In this document: piece by piece, positions 33,723-42,787 of the stretch | Position numbering within the stretch: the first letter of the stretch is position 1 | Layout: every line of letters begins with the position of its first letter | From: Rhizorhabdus wittichii RW1 | Lineage (GTDB): Bacteria > Pseudomonadota > Alphaproteobacteria > Sphingomonadales > Sphingomonadaceae | Direction: 5' to 3' | DNA: 64,000 bases | Assembly: GCA_000016765.1 (NCBI GenBank) | Contig: CP000699.1 | Coordinates: 2,418,001-2,482,000 of the forward strand | Made by a program: the position numbers and the translations under genes | Notes under the pieces: model-generated | The model's database searches: none | The model's input: only the letters and a program-made list of their open reading frames with translations | Told to the model about the DNA's origin: nothing

Positions 33723-35216
33723 TTATTCGGCGCGCTTTACCGGCGCGGTCGGGTTGCCAACGGCGGTCACCCGCCGAGGATCGCTATCAAAGATCAGGCG
33801 GAGCCGATCGAAACGGGCCGCATCCTCGGCCCATTCCTCGAAGAAGGTGTCGGGATCGAGCCCGCGTTCGCGGATCGCTTCGCTCGGCGTCATCTGGCCC
33901 GATCGCACCGCATCGCGGATCGCCGGGATTTCGGTCGCGGGATCGAGCAGCGCGACGCGAGGCGGGGTCCAGCGCATCGTCACGCCGGTGAGGTCCTCGC
34001 CCATCAGTTCGAGCGCGTCGAACGTCCAGCGTTGCACGGCGCCGCAGAATTGCGGGATGAACATCAGCCATTGCCAAGTCGCGACGGCACGGTTCCAGCT
34101 CAGCCGGCCGAGGCGCCCCGAAATGAAGCTGACGCCCTTCAGGTCCCCGGTCATGATCTCATAGGGGATGCCGCCCAGACCGGCGGACACGGCATGCAGC
34201 GACACGCTGGAATAGTCGCCATATCCGTCCACCGAAGGCGGCGAGGCGAACTCGACCTTGCCGCCTTCGGGGATGTCGTAGATCATGCCGGGCTCTATGC
34301 TTTCGAGCGCATCTTCCTCGCTGTCGCCGGCGATAGCGTCGACGCCTTCCGGGTCTCCGAACTTGAACACCGCAAAACAGGCGGCGATTTTCTGCCGCAT
34401 GACCTGCGCGTCCTCATAGTCCGCGAAATCCTTCATACGAACGATGACCGGCGCAAACCAGGTCGCGCCATGCTCCTGTTCCGGCCGATCGGCGCGAAAG
34501 ATATGCGCGACATCCTCGGCGGGCACGAACTTCGACGCCAGCGCGCCAGGCCGCACCGATCCCGGATGACTCGAATAGAGCCAGTATCCCCGCCGCCGGC
34601 CGAGCTGGTCGAACTCGATCCCATTGATCAGATAGTCGGGCCGGCCTTTCCCCGCCGCGCCGACCTTGCCCATGTCGATATAGTCCGGCTCGAGTAACTG
34701 GAGCTGGAAGGGCAGTGGCAGTCCATCCGACACCCGGCGCCAGCGACGACGCATCACCGCAGCGCCGCGCGTCACGATGGTGCGCGCGGCCTGCAACTGG
34801 AGCCCGTACAGGTCATGCCGACCGGCGGCATCGCAGGCGGTGCCGTCGAGATGGGCGCGGACGCGGGCGGTCAGCTCTACGTCATGCTGACCGTTGCGGT
34901 AGAGCTGGAAGGTGATCCCATCGCCGACCATATGCTCGGCGATGGCGGACACGCCGCGCGCGGCATGGGGATTGTTGCGCACCATATCGTCGGCGATGCC
35001 GCGCAGGGCTGCCATGACGCGGGGGCTCAGCTCGCCATTCGCATCCTTGACCTTGCGCCGCCAGCCCGAGGCGCGACGGCCCTTCGTCGCGCCGTCATAT
35101 TCGGCCCGAACACCGCGCAGACGATCGAGCGTGAACCGGGCCTTTTCCCGCTTCAGCGCCCAATGCGGCGCGGCAGACGAGATCATCCTGTCGAGCAGGT
35201 TCGCGCGCGGGGTCAC
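33723..35216 (-). CDS. Portal protein, lambda family
   Basis: 497 residues, starting at GTG with GTGA overlap to the preceding stop. It has 'NPHAARGVSAIAEHMVGDGI' (about 82), 'DLYGLQLQAARTIVTRGAAVMRRRW' and 'YWLYSSHPGSVRPGALASKF' (about 212). 'EIMTGDLKGVSFISGRLGRLSWNRAVATWQ' (about 345) is also present. These are hallmarks of the lambda-type portal (gpB-like). It forms the dodecameric DNA gate and terminase dock at the head vertex. Confidence 0.9.
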   Translation of the reverse strand: MTPRANLLDRMISSAAPHWALKREKARFTLDRLRGVRAEYDGATKGRRASGWRRKVKDANGELSPRVMAALRGIADDMVRNNPHAARGVSAIAEHMVGDGITFQLYRNGQHDVELTARVRAHLDGTACDAAGRHDLYGLQLQAARTIVTRGAAVMRRRWRRVSDGLPLPFQLQLLEPDYIDMGKVGAAGKGRPDYLINGIEFDQLGRRRGYWLYSSHPGSVRPGALASKFVPAEDVAHIFRADRPEQEHGATWFAPVIVRMKDFADYEDAQVMRQKIAACFAVFKFGDPEGVDAIAGDSEEDALESIEPGMIYDIPEGGKVEFASPPSVDGYGDYSSVSLHAVSAGLGGIPYEIMTGDLKGVSFISGRLGRLSWNRAVATWQWLMFIPQFCGAVQRWTFDALELMGEDLTGVTMRWTPPRVALLDPATEIPAIRDAVRSGQMTPSEAIRERGLDPDTFFEEWAEDAARFDRLRLIFDSDPRRVTAVGNPTAPVKRAE

Positions 35217-35440
35217 AGGCCGCTCCTGTAGCAGGGGAAGTGCGCGCGCCGGCCACGCCGGGCGGCCGCGAGCTGGGCCTTAATCAGGCGCTCGACGCCC
35301 ATCAGCTCCTGGACGCTGGCATAGGTCACCTCGCGCCCATCGGCGAACCGGACCTTGGTCACGCCCTCGGCGATCTTCCTCTGGACCATCGTCAGGTCGC
35401 TATCGGTATAGCCCGCCACCATCAGTTCCTTTTCAACCAT
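35213..35440 (-). CDS. gpW-like head-tail joining protein
   Basis: 75 residues: 'DSDLTMVQRKIAEGVTKVRFADGREVTYASVQELMGVERLI' is the gpW pattern of lambda, between terminase and portal. It joins the filled head to the tail. Overlaps terminase by 19 bases and portal by 4. Confidence 0.8.
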   Translation of the reverse strand: MVEKELMVAGYTDSDLTMVQRKIAEGVTKVRFADGREVTYASVQELMGVERLIKAQLAAARRGRRAHFPCYRSGL

Positions 35441-37530
35441 GACCCGGCCGCCCGGCCGGTGATCGGATTGACACCCCCCGCGCGCCGCTTCCGCTTCGGA
35501 GCTGCCGGCGCGGCAGTCGCAACCGCCGCGCCGGGCTCCTGACCATCGGCTCGATCTCGCGCTGTTTCGTCGATCGAACCCGATGCGGATGGTTTGATGT
35601 CGGCCGCCCCCAGCGCCGCCGGGTCCGTGCCGTCGTCGTTCTTCGAAGCCATGAGGTTCGGAAGCTCCTGTTCGGGAACGCGATACTCGCGGGGGACCCA
35701 GCTCATCGTCGTGCGGGTGCCGGCGAAGGGACTGCGCAACAGGGCGGCGTAGGACATGACCATGAGGTCGAGCGTTTCGTTACGCGGCCTGATCTTCTTC
35801 CACTTGCCGTCCTGTTTCTCTTCCGCCGTCAGCTCGTCGAAATGCAGCTCGCGGAAGTCCTCGGGGAAATGGATATATCCCGGCCCCGGCTTCTCGCGCC
35901 GCAGCCGCGCGTCGAGGATATTCTTCAAGGCATGGACATTGACCGTCCACTTCGCCGGACTGTTCCGCTTGACGCCGCCGCCCGCCTTCTCGTCCGATCG
36001 CCGCGCGCGGCTGATCAGCTCGGCGCGGGGATTGTTGCCGCCCTGCAACAAGGTCACGCGGTTCCGATGGATGCCGGCCGCCACGCACAGATGCCAGAAC
36101 CCGGTCACCAGATCGCTTTCGCCGCCGCGCGCGTCGATCGCGACGGTCAGCGCCTGGGCCGCCTGCCCCGACCCATCGGCCAGCGGCCAATCCCGGCTGA
36201 ACAAGGGCAGCAACGCCGCCCAATGCTCGCGATACCGGAGAGGCTGGACGCTGGTCAGTCCGTCCGCCAGCGTTTCGATCGTCCACCGATCTATGACCCA
36301 GCATTCCAGCCCGTCGCCATACCCGACCGCCGCGCATTCGAACCGATTGGCCTGCACGTCGACGGTGATGACGATGACCTTGACCCCGGCGGGAACGGTG
36401 CCGAGCTTCCAACCCTTCCGCCTGCGCGCCGCCAGCGTCTTGATCTCGATCGGCGGCTCGCCGCTCAGGATCGACCGGTAATTATATCCGGCCTTGCCGT
36501 TGAAAAAGCCGACCAGGCCGGCTTCGCTTTGCAGCGTCTCCCACTCGATTTGCGCCTCACGCCACTGGCGGGCGAGGCGCCCCCAGCTCCGGAAGCACAG
36601 CAATCCGTCCGCACTGAACGTCCGGCGGCGACGGCCAGCGTCGAGGTTCGTGACGACGAAGCCGCGACCGGGCAACCGCGCCATCGCGTCGATCATCGTC
36701 CGCTTGTGATGCGGCTCGATGATGCAGCCGTTTTTCGAACAGACGACGTGCGCTGTCTGTTCGGCCAAGTCGGCGCTGCCGCTATCGTCGAACCGCAGAT
36801 CGCGACGAAGGTCGATCTCGATCCGCTCTTCGCAATGCGGACATGGCGGCATCAGCCGTTCATGTGTGCCGCCCTTGACGAAGGCTTCGATCTTGCCGCC
36901 CTTTTCGTCGGCCGGCGAAGATGAAATGAACTTGGTATCCCGCCCTTCGAACGTCGCGGCACGATCGTCCATCAGCGAGACGGCCGAACCCTTACCCTCG
37001 ATATTGGCGTCGATCGCGTCATAGTCGTCGACCCAACCGCGCGGCACCGGCCGCGCGCGGAAATTCTCGGCGGTCGGCCAGATCGAAGTCAGCAGCATGG
37101 CCCTGAATTGCTTCAGGAACATATTGTCGGCGCCGACCTCGGATAGGAGCTGCCCGCGTAGCGCCGACGTGCTCTTGATCATCGGCGCCACGCGGCGAAC
37201 GACGAAATCCTGCGTCAGCACCTTCGAAGGCTGGCAGATCATGAAGCCGGCCGGATCATGTTCGATCGACCAGCCCAGCCAGGCCAGACCGATTTCCGAT
37301 TTGCCCGCCTGGGCAGGCCCCATCAATCCGACTTCGGCGACCTCCGGATCGCCCAAGGCGTCCATGATCTCCATCTGCCAGGGCAGCGTTTCCGGATCGT
37401 AGCCGAGATGCTCAATCGCCCATTGGCTGACCGTCAACGACGCTTTCGGCCGGATGATCGACGCCACCCGCCGCAGCAAATCCTCCGCCGTTTCGAACGG
37501 CGGGATCGCGCTGATCGGTTGATGCAACAT
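35422..37530 (-). CDS. Terminase large subunit, GpA family
   Basis: 702 residues. The ATPase has Walker A GPAQAGKS (residues 71-78) and an acidic Walker-B-type block RGWVDDYDAID (about 165). A CPHC...C pair near 230 may bind zinc, as in lambda gpA relatives. The nuclease part follows with 'VIVITVDVQANRFECAAVGYG' and 'VAIDARGG' carrying acidic residues. The C-terminal 60 residues are disordered and basic. It cuts and pumps DNA into the head. Confidence 0.92.
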   Translation of the reverse strand: MLHQPISAIPPFETAEDLLRRVASIIRPKASLTVSQWAIEHLGYDPETLPWQMEIMDALGDPEVAEVGLMGPAQAGKSEIGLAWLGWSIEHDPAGFMICQPSKVLTQDFVVRRVAPMIKSTSALRGQLLSEVGADNMFLKQFRAMLLTSIWPTAENFRARPVPRGWVDDYDAIDANIEGKGSAVSLMDDRAATFEGRDTKFISSSPADEKGGKIEAFVKGGTHERLMPPCPHCEERIEIDLRRDLRFDDSGSADLAEQTAHVVCSKNGCIIEPHHKRTMIDAMARLPGRGFVVTNLDAGRRRRTFSADGLLCFRSWGRLARQWREAQIEWETLQSEAGLVGFFNGKAGYNYRSILSGEPPIEIKTLAARRRKGWKLGTVPAGVKVIVITVDVQANRFECAAVGYGDGLECWVIDRWTIETLADGLTSVQPLRYREHWAALLPLFSRDWPLADGSGQAAQALTVAIDARGGESDLVTGFWHLCVAAGIHRNRVTLLQGGNNPRAELISRARRSDEKAGGGVKRNSPAKWTVNVHALKNILDARLRREKPGPGYIHFPEDFRELHFDELTAEEKQDGKWKKIRPRNETLDLMVMSYAALLRSPFAGTRTTMSWVPREYRVPEQELPNLMASKNDDGTDPAALGAADIKPSASGSIDETARDRADGQEPGAAVATAAPAAPKRKRRAGGVNPITGRAAGSWLKRN

Positions 37531-38101
37531 CCGTCCTGTCCAACTGAAGGGCGATCCACGTCCGATCCCCGTCGATCAGCTTCTGAAGCTGCACTTGTGT
37601 CTCGCGCGGCAGGTCCACCCGCTTGGAGGCACGAGCTACAAGCGATGACAGCCGCTCGACGAACGCCACCGCGAGCTTCGATATCGCCTGTTCGGCCTCA
37701 TCCTTCCGGATCAGTTCGCCGCGCTTCTCGGCCAGCTTGATCGCGACCAGCTCCTCTTCCATCAGCGCGCGGCGATCCGCCGATGTCAGCTCGACCCGAT
37801 CAGTCCGGATGGAAGCGGCATCGGCGCCGAGCAGATCAAGGCCGAGCTGGTTGACCTCGGCGGCCCGCGCCCGCGCCCGCTCTTCCGCCCGGCGCTGCAA
37901 TTCGCGGATGAACGTCGCCGCTGCGACCAGATCGATTTCCCAGGCAACGCCCCGATCGCCGCGCGTCAGGATCGGGAAGTCGGGATTTTCGTCAATCAGC
38001 TTTTTGATCGTCGGCTCGGACGGCATGCCCGGCATCATCGCCAGCTCTGACAGGTTGCCGATCATGCTGGCCGGCACCTGATCCGCTGGAGCGTCCGTCA
38101 T
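37412..38101 (-). CDS. Terminase small subunit (Nu1-like)
   Basis: 229 residues from ATG 38101. The N-terminal part (MPSEPTIKKLIDENPDFPILTRG) resembles the DNA-binding winged helix of Nu1/DUF1441-type small terminases. A helical middle (EEERARARAAEVNQLGLDL-like) and 'AISKLAVAFVERLSSLVARASKRVDLP' follow, as in this group. The last 39 codons overlap the large subunit start in another frame. It recognises the packaging site, probably in the gene-free dyad-rich region just upstream. Confidence 0.7.
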   Translation of the reverse strand: MTDAPADQVPASMIGNLSELAMMPGMPSEPTIKKLIDENPDFPILTRGDRGVAWEIDLVAAATFIRELQRRAEERARARAAEVNQLGLDLLGADAASIRTDRVELTSADRRALMEEELVAIKLAEKRGELIRKDEAEQAISKLAVAFVERLSSLVARASKRVDLPRETQVQLQKLIDGDRTWIALQLDRTDVASTDQRDPAVRNGGGFAAAGGVDHPAESVVDGQPMGD

Positions 38102-38514
38102 CGATCCGAACCCAAAAGAGAAAAAGAACGCCCCGCGAAAAACCGGAGAATTACACGCCACTCGCCTTTGCGCCCCGCATAGCGGCGATGCCCCGGAAGG
38201 ACCCAAAGGGGGGAGGGGTGCCGGCCTCGCGGCCTCCCCTGCGCCCCTCCCCCTGCCGCGCCGTCGCGCGGCGTGACCTCGCGGGCGTCGGCATCGGCCG
38301 CACAGCCCCTGATCGGGACGTCGCCCGCGAGGTGGAAACTCGCCTCCCCAAAACGCCCGCGCCCCGCTGGCACGGGGCGAGCGGGGCGCGGCAGTCTTAG
38401 GAGAGGATGCCGGGACAATGGCTGTGCCCCAACATAGCGTTCTATAAGCCCTCCACCCCCTAGAAACGGACATGGAAAATTCGCGTCGGTGAACATTCTA
38501 GGGCTTGACGATCT
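38102..38514. other. Gene-free, dyad-rich region: candidate packaging (cos/pac) site
   Basis: 413 bases with no credible gene, directly upstream of the terminase small subunit, where cos sites usually lie. Three strong dyads follow one another: GGGGGAGGGG/CCCCTCCCCC (38209-38218, 38244-38253), ACCTCGCGGGCG/CGCCCGCGAGGT (38276-38287, 38322-38333) and CGCGCCCCGC/GCGGGGCGCG (38358-38367, 38381-38390). The packaging role is inferred from place and structure; no cut site can be named. Confidence 0.45.
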
Positions 38515-39012
38515 CTAGGCCGCAGAAGTCCTAGCGTTTTTGCGCTCGCAGATTTTGGAGACGGCGCGGTTGTAGCGCTTGCGCACCGCTTCCGTGGTCA
38601 GGCCCGCACCATCGCGGCCGAGGCGCCGCAGCACGGCCGGCCACTCGATCCGCGCCCGGTCGGCCGAGGCGAGCTGCACCAGCGCAATCCCCATGATCCG
38701 CCGGTCGAGCCCGGCCGGTACGGCGGCGTCGATCCAGCGCATCGCCTCCTCGGCCCGCTCGACCTCGGCCCGCGTCATCTCGCATGTCCGCAGCGGGGCG
38801 GCGTCATCGTCCTGCACCTCAGGCCGATACTGGCGCCACATCGCCAGCGTCCCCGGATGCAGCCAGCTCCATTCCCGGTCACCCGATTGGAGCAGCACGG
38901 TCATGGCCTCGACCAGGCGTTCCTCGGCCAGCTCGAAGTTCATGAAGGCCCGCGACAGGTTCGGAACCGTGTCGGAAGGGAGGCGGAAGCGTTGGTTGTC
39001 AGGTCGCCTCAT
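38515..39012 (-). CDS. DUF6362-like phage protein upstream of terminase
   Basis: 165 residues from ATG 39012 (AAGAGGAAAA site upstream). Blocks: 'ALRTCEMTRAEVERAEEAMRWIDAAVPAGLDRRIMGIALVQ'-like middle and 'TTEAVRKRYNRAVSKICERKN' at the end, a helix-turn-helix-like tail ('E-V+-RY--AL--I'). The pattern resembles DUF6362, found next to terminase in alphaproteobacterial phages. It may be a late regulator or DNA-binding packaging factor. Confidence 0.6.
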   Translation of the reverse strand: MRRPDNQRFRLPSDTVPNLSRAFMNFELAEERLVEAMTVLLQSGDREWSWLHPGTLAMWRQYRPEVQDDDAAPLRTCEMTRAEVERAEEAMRWIDAAVPAGLDRRIMGIALVQLASADRARIEWPAVLRRLGRDGAGLTTEAVRKRYNRAVSKICERKNARTSAA

Positions 39013-39051
39013 ATCTTTTCCTCTTAATATCAATAGCTTCGCTATCATCTC

Positions 39052-39233
39052 GGAAGGATTGGAAGGATTGGAAGGGTTTATAACTATTGTGGTCACGCGC
39101 CTGCGCGCACGCACGCGCACACCCGCTATCGCGGCCAAGTATCGAGAACCGTTCCAACCCTTCCAGACGCGCAGAAATCCGCCATTTCTTCCTTCCCGTC
39201 ACCATTCCGCCAACCTTCCAGCCCGGAAGGATC
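39052..39233. repeat. Iteron-like GGAAGG repeats beside the primase gene (candidate origin)
   Basis: Three tandem 9-mers GGAAGGATT, GGAAGGATT, GGAAGGGTT (39052-39078) are followed by an AT-rich patch (TTTATAACTATTG) and an alternating CG/CA run. Inverted copies come next, AACCCTTCC (39156-39164) and AACCTTCC (39212-39219), and a direct GGAAGGATC at 39225-39233. It fills the gene-free gap below the primase-helicase stop. Tandem iterons, an AT-rich tract and a P4-type primase suggest a replication origin; regulatory use is also possible. Confidence 0.5.
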
Positions 39234-42114
39234 AGAGGGGCGGGAGATCGTCGTCATCGCCCCACTGCACCCCATCGTCGGGCTCGATCGGCGGCGGATC
39301 GTCCTCGTCCTCCTCGATCGTGAAGGGCTTGGGGTTGCCCTGCTCGTCGACGAAATCTTCGCGCTGGCGGATCAGCTCGATATCGAGCCATTGCATCCCG
39401 TTGCTGGGCTTCTTCTTGTACCCCTTGTCGAGCAGCGCCTGCGCGAAGGTCTTGTTCTTCCAGGTCGGTTCGCTCGCCGCCGCACACCAGGCTTCATAGA
39501 CGGCATGCAGCCGGGAGGACTGCACCCGCTTCCCCTGCGCCGGCCGGACGCACAGCGCCAGGAACCGGCCGAGCGGATCGCTCGCCTCGCGATAGGCCGC
39601 CGTCGCCTGCGTCACGGATCGGGGCTCGATCAGGCCGTTGCGCATCCAGTCGAGCAGGCCCTTGATCATATGGTTGAGGATGCCGCTCGCTTCGGCCTTG
39701 AGCTGGTCGGGGAGCGTCTCGTCCTTGTCGGCATCATCGATCGAGGCGTCCCATGGGATCAGCTTCACGCGCCGCCATATGCCCTTATCCGTGCCCCGGA
39801 TGCCGAGCCAATGGTTGCCCATGATGGTCAGCTTGAAGTGCGGCAGGAACTCGAAGAAGCCCTTGTGGAGGTGCCGCACCGAAAGGGGGTCTTGACCGGT
39901 AACCAGCTTGATCAGCGCCTCGGCCAGCTGCGCCCGCTCCTCCGGCTCCGACACCCGCAGCAGGCGAACGCCGGGCAGCTTCGCGAGATCGGGCGTCGCC
40001 TTGTCCCCCGATTTCTTCGGCCCCTGGTCGAGGAACGTCTCGATCGACACCGACGCGAAATAGTCGCCCGCGACATGGCACCAGGCGTTCAGCACCGTGC
40101 CTTTGCCGTTGCCGCCGCCGCCATGCCAGAAGTGTAGTTTCTGCTCGCCCGTCTCGCCGGTCAGCGACAGGCCACCCCACTGATGGAGATAGCGCCGCAT
40201 CGCCGGATCGGGCTGCGCCCATTCGAGCAGCCCGTCATAGACCGGGCTCTTCGCCTCCGGATCGAAGGTCACGGGGCTGATCTTGGTCAGCAGGTCGCGT
40301 CGATCATGATCCATCAGCTTCATCATGACGCGCCACGATCCGTCCGGCCGCCGCTCGCGCCGGAAGCGCAGCGTCCCGTTCTGGACGTTGAAGGCATAGA
40401 GATCGCGATCGAAGGCGTCCGGCTCGATCGTGATGAACGGCATCGCCAGCTTGGCGACGCAGGTCAACCGAGCATTCCCTTCGCTGGTGTCGGCCCAGGC
40501 GAACAGCGCGGCCGACAGCCGCTTCGCCTTGCCCTTCTCGTCGAACACGGTGCGATCCAGCCCGCCGGGGTTCTTCTCCAGGTCGGGCACACCCGACGCC
40601 CTGACCACCCAGGCTTCGCGCCGGATCGCGCGCACCATCTTGAACACGGACGCCAGCACCTCGCCCGGCACCTTGTTGGCCTCGGCCGACAGCAGCTTCC
40701 AGCGTTTGCGGTCCCACGCGAACCAGCCCAACGCGGGCGAATAGCGGAAGTCGTCGCCGAACCGGTCCCGCCACCGCTCGGCATTGCCCAAGTCCGTCCG
40801 GTTGTACCGGGCGAGCTTGCCGTGCAGCTCCCGCGCCGCGCGCGCGCGCTGCGATGCGGTCGACCGCCGCCCTGTCTCCACCCCGGCGGCGTCGCCGTCA
40901 TTCGCCTCACTTCCAGATTGGAAGCTTTGCTCGATCTCCGCTGCGCGCAGACCGGAAGCGGCGGAAGGGTTGTCGCGCCTTCGCCCCGCGAAGCGGCGGA
41001 AGCGATCACGGGCGTCGGCGCGGACGTGCGCCAGCTCGCGCGGATCGGCGGCGCCATCGTCGACCGCGCGGGTGATCGTGTCGGTCGACTTGTCGATGTC
41101 GCGCCACGCCCGCGCCACGTCGACCAGGGCGCTGATCGCCAGCTCGCGCGACAAGGCCCCGGCTCCGACCAGATGGCCCAACGCGAGCCCACAGGCGTTC
41201 AGCGTGTTGTTGCGCGTCCCGTTCGGCGCGGTGCGGGCCTTCTCCACCTCGCGATCGAGCGCGGCCAGGCCATAGCGGCGCAACGCCTGCTCCTCGGCAT
41301 CGGCTTCGCTCGTCGGCCGATCCACCGCGACGGTGGGGCGCGATGATGCCGGCGCATTCGCGCCGACGTTTTCCGATGGGGCGGAACCCTTCGGCTTCCG
41401 CAGGATGTCGACCAGGGCCGCGGGCGCCTCGACCGGCTCGACATCGGCGTCGCCATGAAGCCAGCGATATTCCCGGCCGGTGTCCATGACGGACGGCGGC
41501 GCGATGACATAGCCGCCGGTGCCGCGCACGTCGATCCGGTGCGGAAGGTTGTTCCGATTGCGGATGTCCGCCCCTTCGTCGGGCTGGCGGAAATAGACGT
41601 GGACGCCGCCCTTGCCGGCGGTGCGGACCGCCAGCGACGCCGGCAGCGGCCCGCCGATCTGGAAGCACAGGACGGCCTTCAGGCCTTCCAGCGTATATTC
41701 GATCGGCTCCCCCGTTACCGGGTCCATGATGGGCTCGCCGGTTTTCGGATCGGTCTCGATACCGGGATCGAAGTCGACGACGAACAGGCCGTTCACGCCC
41801 GTCAGCAGGCCGATCATCGCCTTCGGCCATTTCCGCCACCAGCCCCTGATCGTCTCGGGATCTGTCGAGGCCTTCTTCAGCCCTCCCGTGCCGGGGATGG
41901 CATTGCCCTGGGCGTCGCGATCCTTGCCGAGCAGCGGCCGCTTGTTCTTCGGGTTGCACGGAAACACGGGCCACCCGCGCGCGGCATAGCCCAGCGCGGC
42001 GTCGAGGAAGATATTGCCCGATCCCTTGGGCGGCTCCCCGCCGCCCCTAGGCTTGCGCGGCTTCTTCGCCTCGCCGATCGGCACGACATTGTCAGCCACG
42101 GCGGCACCCCCCAT
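39232..42114 (-). CDS. Bifunctional primase/polymerase - D5/P4-type helicase
   Basis: 960 residues. An N-terminal prim-pol domain (LDAALGYAARGWPVFPCNPKNKRPL; VVDFDPG; VHVYFRQPDEG) is followed by a linker and a D5_N/superfamily 3 helicase. The helicase has 'LHFWHGGGGNGKGTVLNAW' as Walker A near 645, then 'MGNHWLGIRGTDKGIWRRVKLIPW' and a winged-helix end (QALLDKGYKKKPSNGMQWLD). It should unwind the phage origin and prime replication. ATG 42114 lacks a good ribosome site; a GTG 15 bases in, after GGGGGG, is an alternative start. Confidence 0.9.
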   Translation of the reverse strand: MGGAAVADNVVPIGEAKKPRKPRGGGEPPKGSGNIFLDAALGYAARGWPVFPCNPKNKRPLLGKDRDAQGNAIPGTGGLKKASTDPETIRGWWRKWPKAMIGLLTGVNGLFVVDFDPGIETDPKTGEPIMDPVTGEPIEYTLEGLKAVLCFQIGGPLPASLAVRTAGKGGVHVYFRQPDEGADIRNRNNLPHRIDVRGTGGYVIAPPSVMDTGREYRWLHGDADVEPVEAPAALVDILRKPKGSAPSENVGANAPASSRPTVAVDRPTSEADAEEQALRRYGLAALDREVEKARTAPNGTRNNTLNACGLALGHLVGAGALSRELAISALVDVARAWRDIDKSTDTITRAVDDGAADPRELAHVRADARDRFRRFAGRRRDNPSAASGLRAAEIEQSFQSGSEANDGDAAGVETGRRSTASQRARAARELHGKLARYNRTDLGNAERWRDRFGDDFRYSPALGWFAWDRKRWKLLSAEANKVPGEVLASVFKMVRAIRREAWVVRASGVPDLEKNPGGLDRTVFDEKGKAKRLSAALFAWADTSEGNARLTCVAKLAMPFITIEPDAFDRDLYAFNVQNGTLRFRRERRPDGSWRVMMKLMDHDRRDLLTKISPVTFDPEAKSPVYDGLLEWAQPDPAMRRYLHQWGGLSLTGETGEQKLHFWHGGGGNGKGTVLNAWCHVAGDYFASVSIETFLDQGPKKSGDKATPDLAKLPGVRLLRVSEPEERAQLAEALIKLVTGQDPLSVRHLHKGFFEFLPHFKLTIMGNHWLGIRGTDKGIWRRVKLIPWDASIDDADKDETLPDQLKAEASGILNHMIKGLLDWMRNGLIEPRSVTQATAAYREASDPLGRFLALCVRPAQGKRVQSSRLHAVYEAWCAAASEPTWKNKTFAQALLDKGYKKKPSNGMQWLDIELIRQREDFVDEQGNPKPFTIEEDEDDPPPIEPDDGVQWGDDDDLPPL

Positions 42115-42139
42115 AAGTCGCGGCGAGGGGGATCAAACT

Positions 42140-42643
42140 ATGTGCGGCTTCTATATGCCCGACATGGGGACAGTCGATTTTGTCAATCCGCTGGCTACGA
42201 TCATAGGCTCGGCGATCGGCGCCGGTCTGACGGTATGGCTTACCTTGCTCGGCGCCCGACGAACGACGCGACAGGAGCGCGACGCCGAAGTGCTCGAAGT
42301 CGCTATGACGATCGCCAATCTGGAAGCCGCATTTGAGCCGCTTGATACGATCGAACCCGACCGGAAGAATTGGGGAGCTATCGTCGCAAACGGAATGCGG
42401 GCGGGCTTTGTCATCAACACGGAAACGCCCTTGATCGAAGAAGCATTGACCTTCGGCCGGCGCCTCAACCTCCCTCAACGCGCAGCCTTGAGACATCTGC
42501 TGACGGCATGCCGCGACTTCTCCGCGACGCGCGATGGCCAGCAGCCCGTCGGTCCCAACGAAGAGGCCCATTTTCTGCTCAAGCTGACCGTCGCGGCGTC
42601 GAACGCCATGCAAGCCTGCCGTGCCTTTCGAACGGCCAATTGA
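42140..42643 (+). CDS. Membrane-anchored small protein, probable cargo gene
   Basis: 167 residues, ATG 42140 with GAGGGG 8 bases upstream. A single N-terminal membrane helix (PLATIIGSAIGAGLTVWLTLLG) is followed by RRTTRQERDAEVLEVAMTIA and a helical, mostly cytoplasmic rest. It points opposite to the replication genes on both sides, so it has its own promoter, as morons do. The layout (one helix, then charged helical domain) resembles the IS-broken gene near attL, without clear sequence identity. Function unknown. Confidence 0.6.
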   Translation: MCGFYMPDMGTVDFVNPLATIIGSAIGAGLTVWLTLLGARRTTRQERDAEVLEVAMTIANLEAAFEPLDTIEPDRKNWGAIVANGMRAGFVINTETPLIEEALTFGRRLNLPQRAALRHLLTACRDFSATRDGQQPVGPNEEAHFLLKLTVAASNAMQACRAFRTAN

Positions 42644-42663
42644 AAGGCCGACACCGCCACGCC

Positions 42664-42691
42664 CCGATGCTGCACAACGCAGCGTCGGTTG
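42664..42691 (+). terminator. Possible terminator of the 42140-42643 gene
   Basis: CCGATGCTGC-ACAAC-GCAGCGTCGG (one G-T pair) begins 20 bases after the stop and is followed by TTGATCCTT. The T-tract is weak. Confidence 0.35.
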
Positions 42692-42787
42692 ATCCTTCCT
42701 GAACATTTTCGGCTTCCCTGCCAGATCGGTTAGGCCGTCTTTCCGGCTGTCACGCCCGCGCGGCGTTGGCGGTGGAGGGTGGAAGGG

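Noticed and set aside
38188-38400. Small plus-strand gene in the gap before terminase
   Set aside because: Arg/Pro-rich frame created by GC-rich dyads; no ribosome site.
39052-39233. CRISPR array from GGAAGG repeats
   Set aside because: Repeats are 9 bases and tandem, with no spacers and no cas genes.
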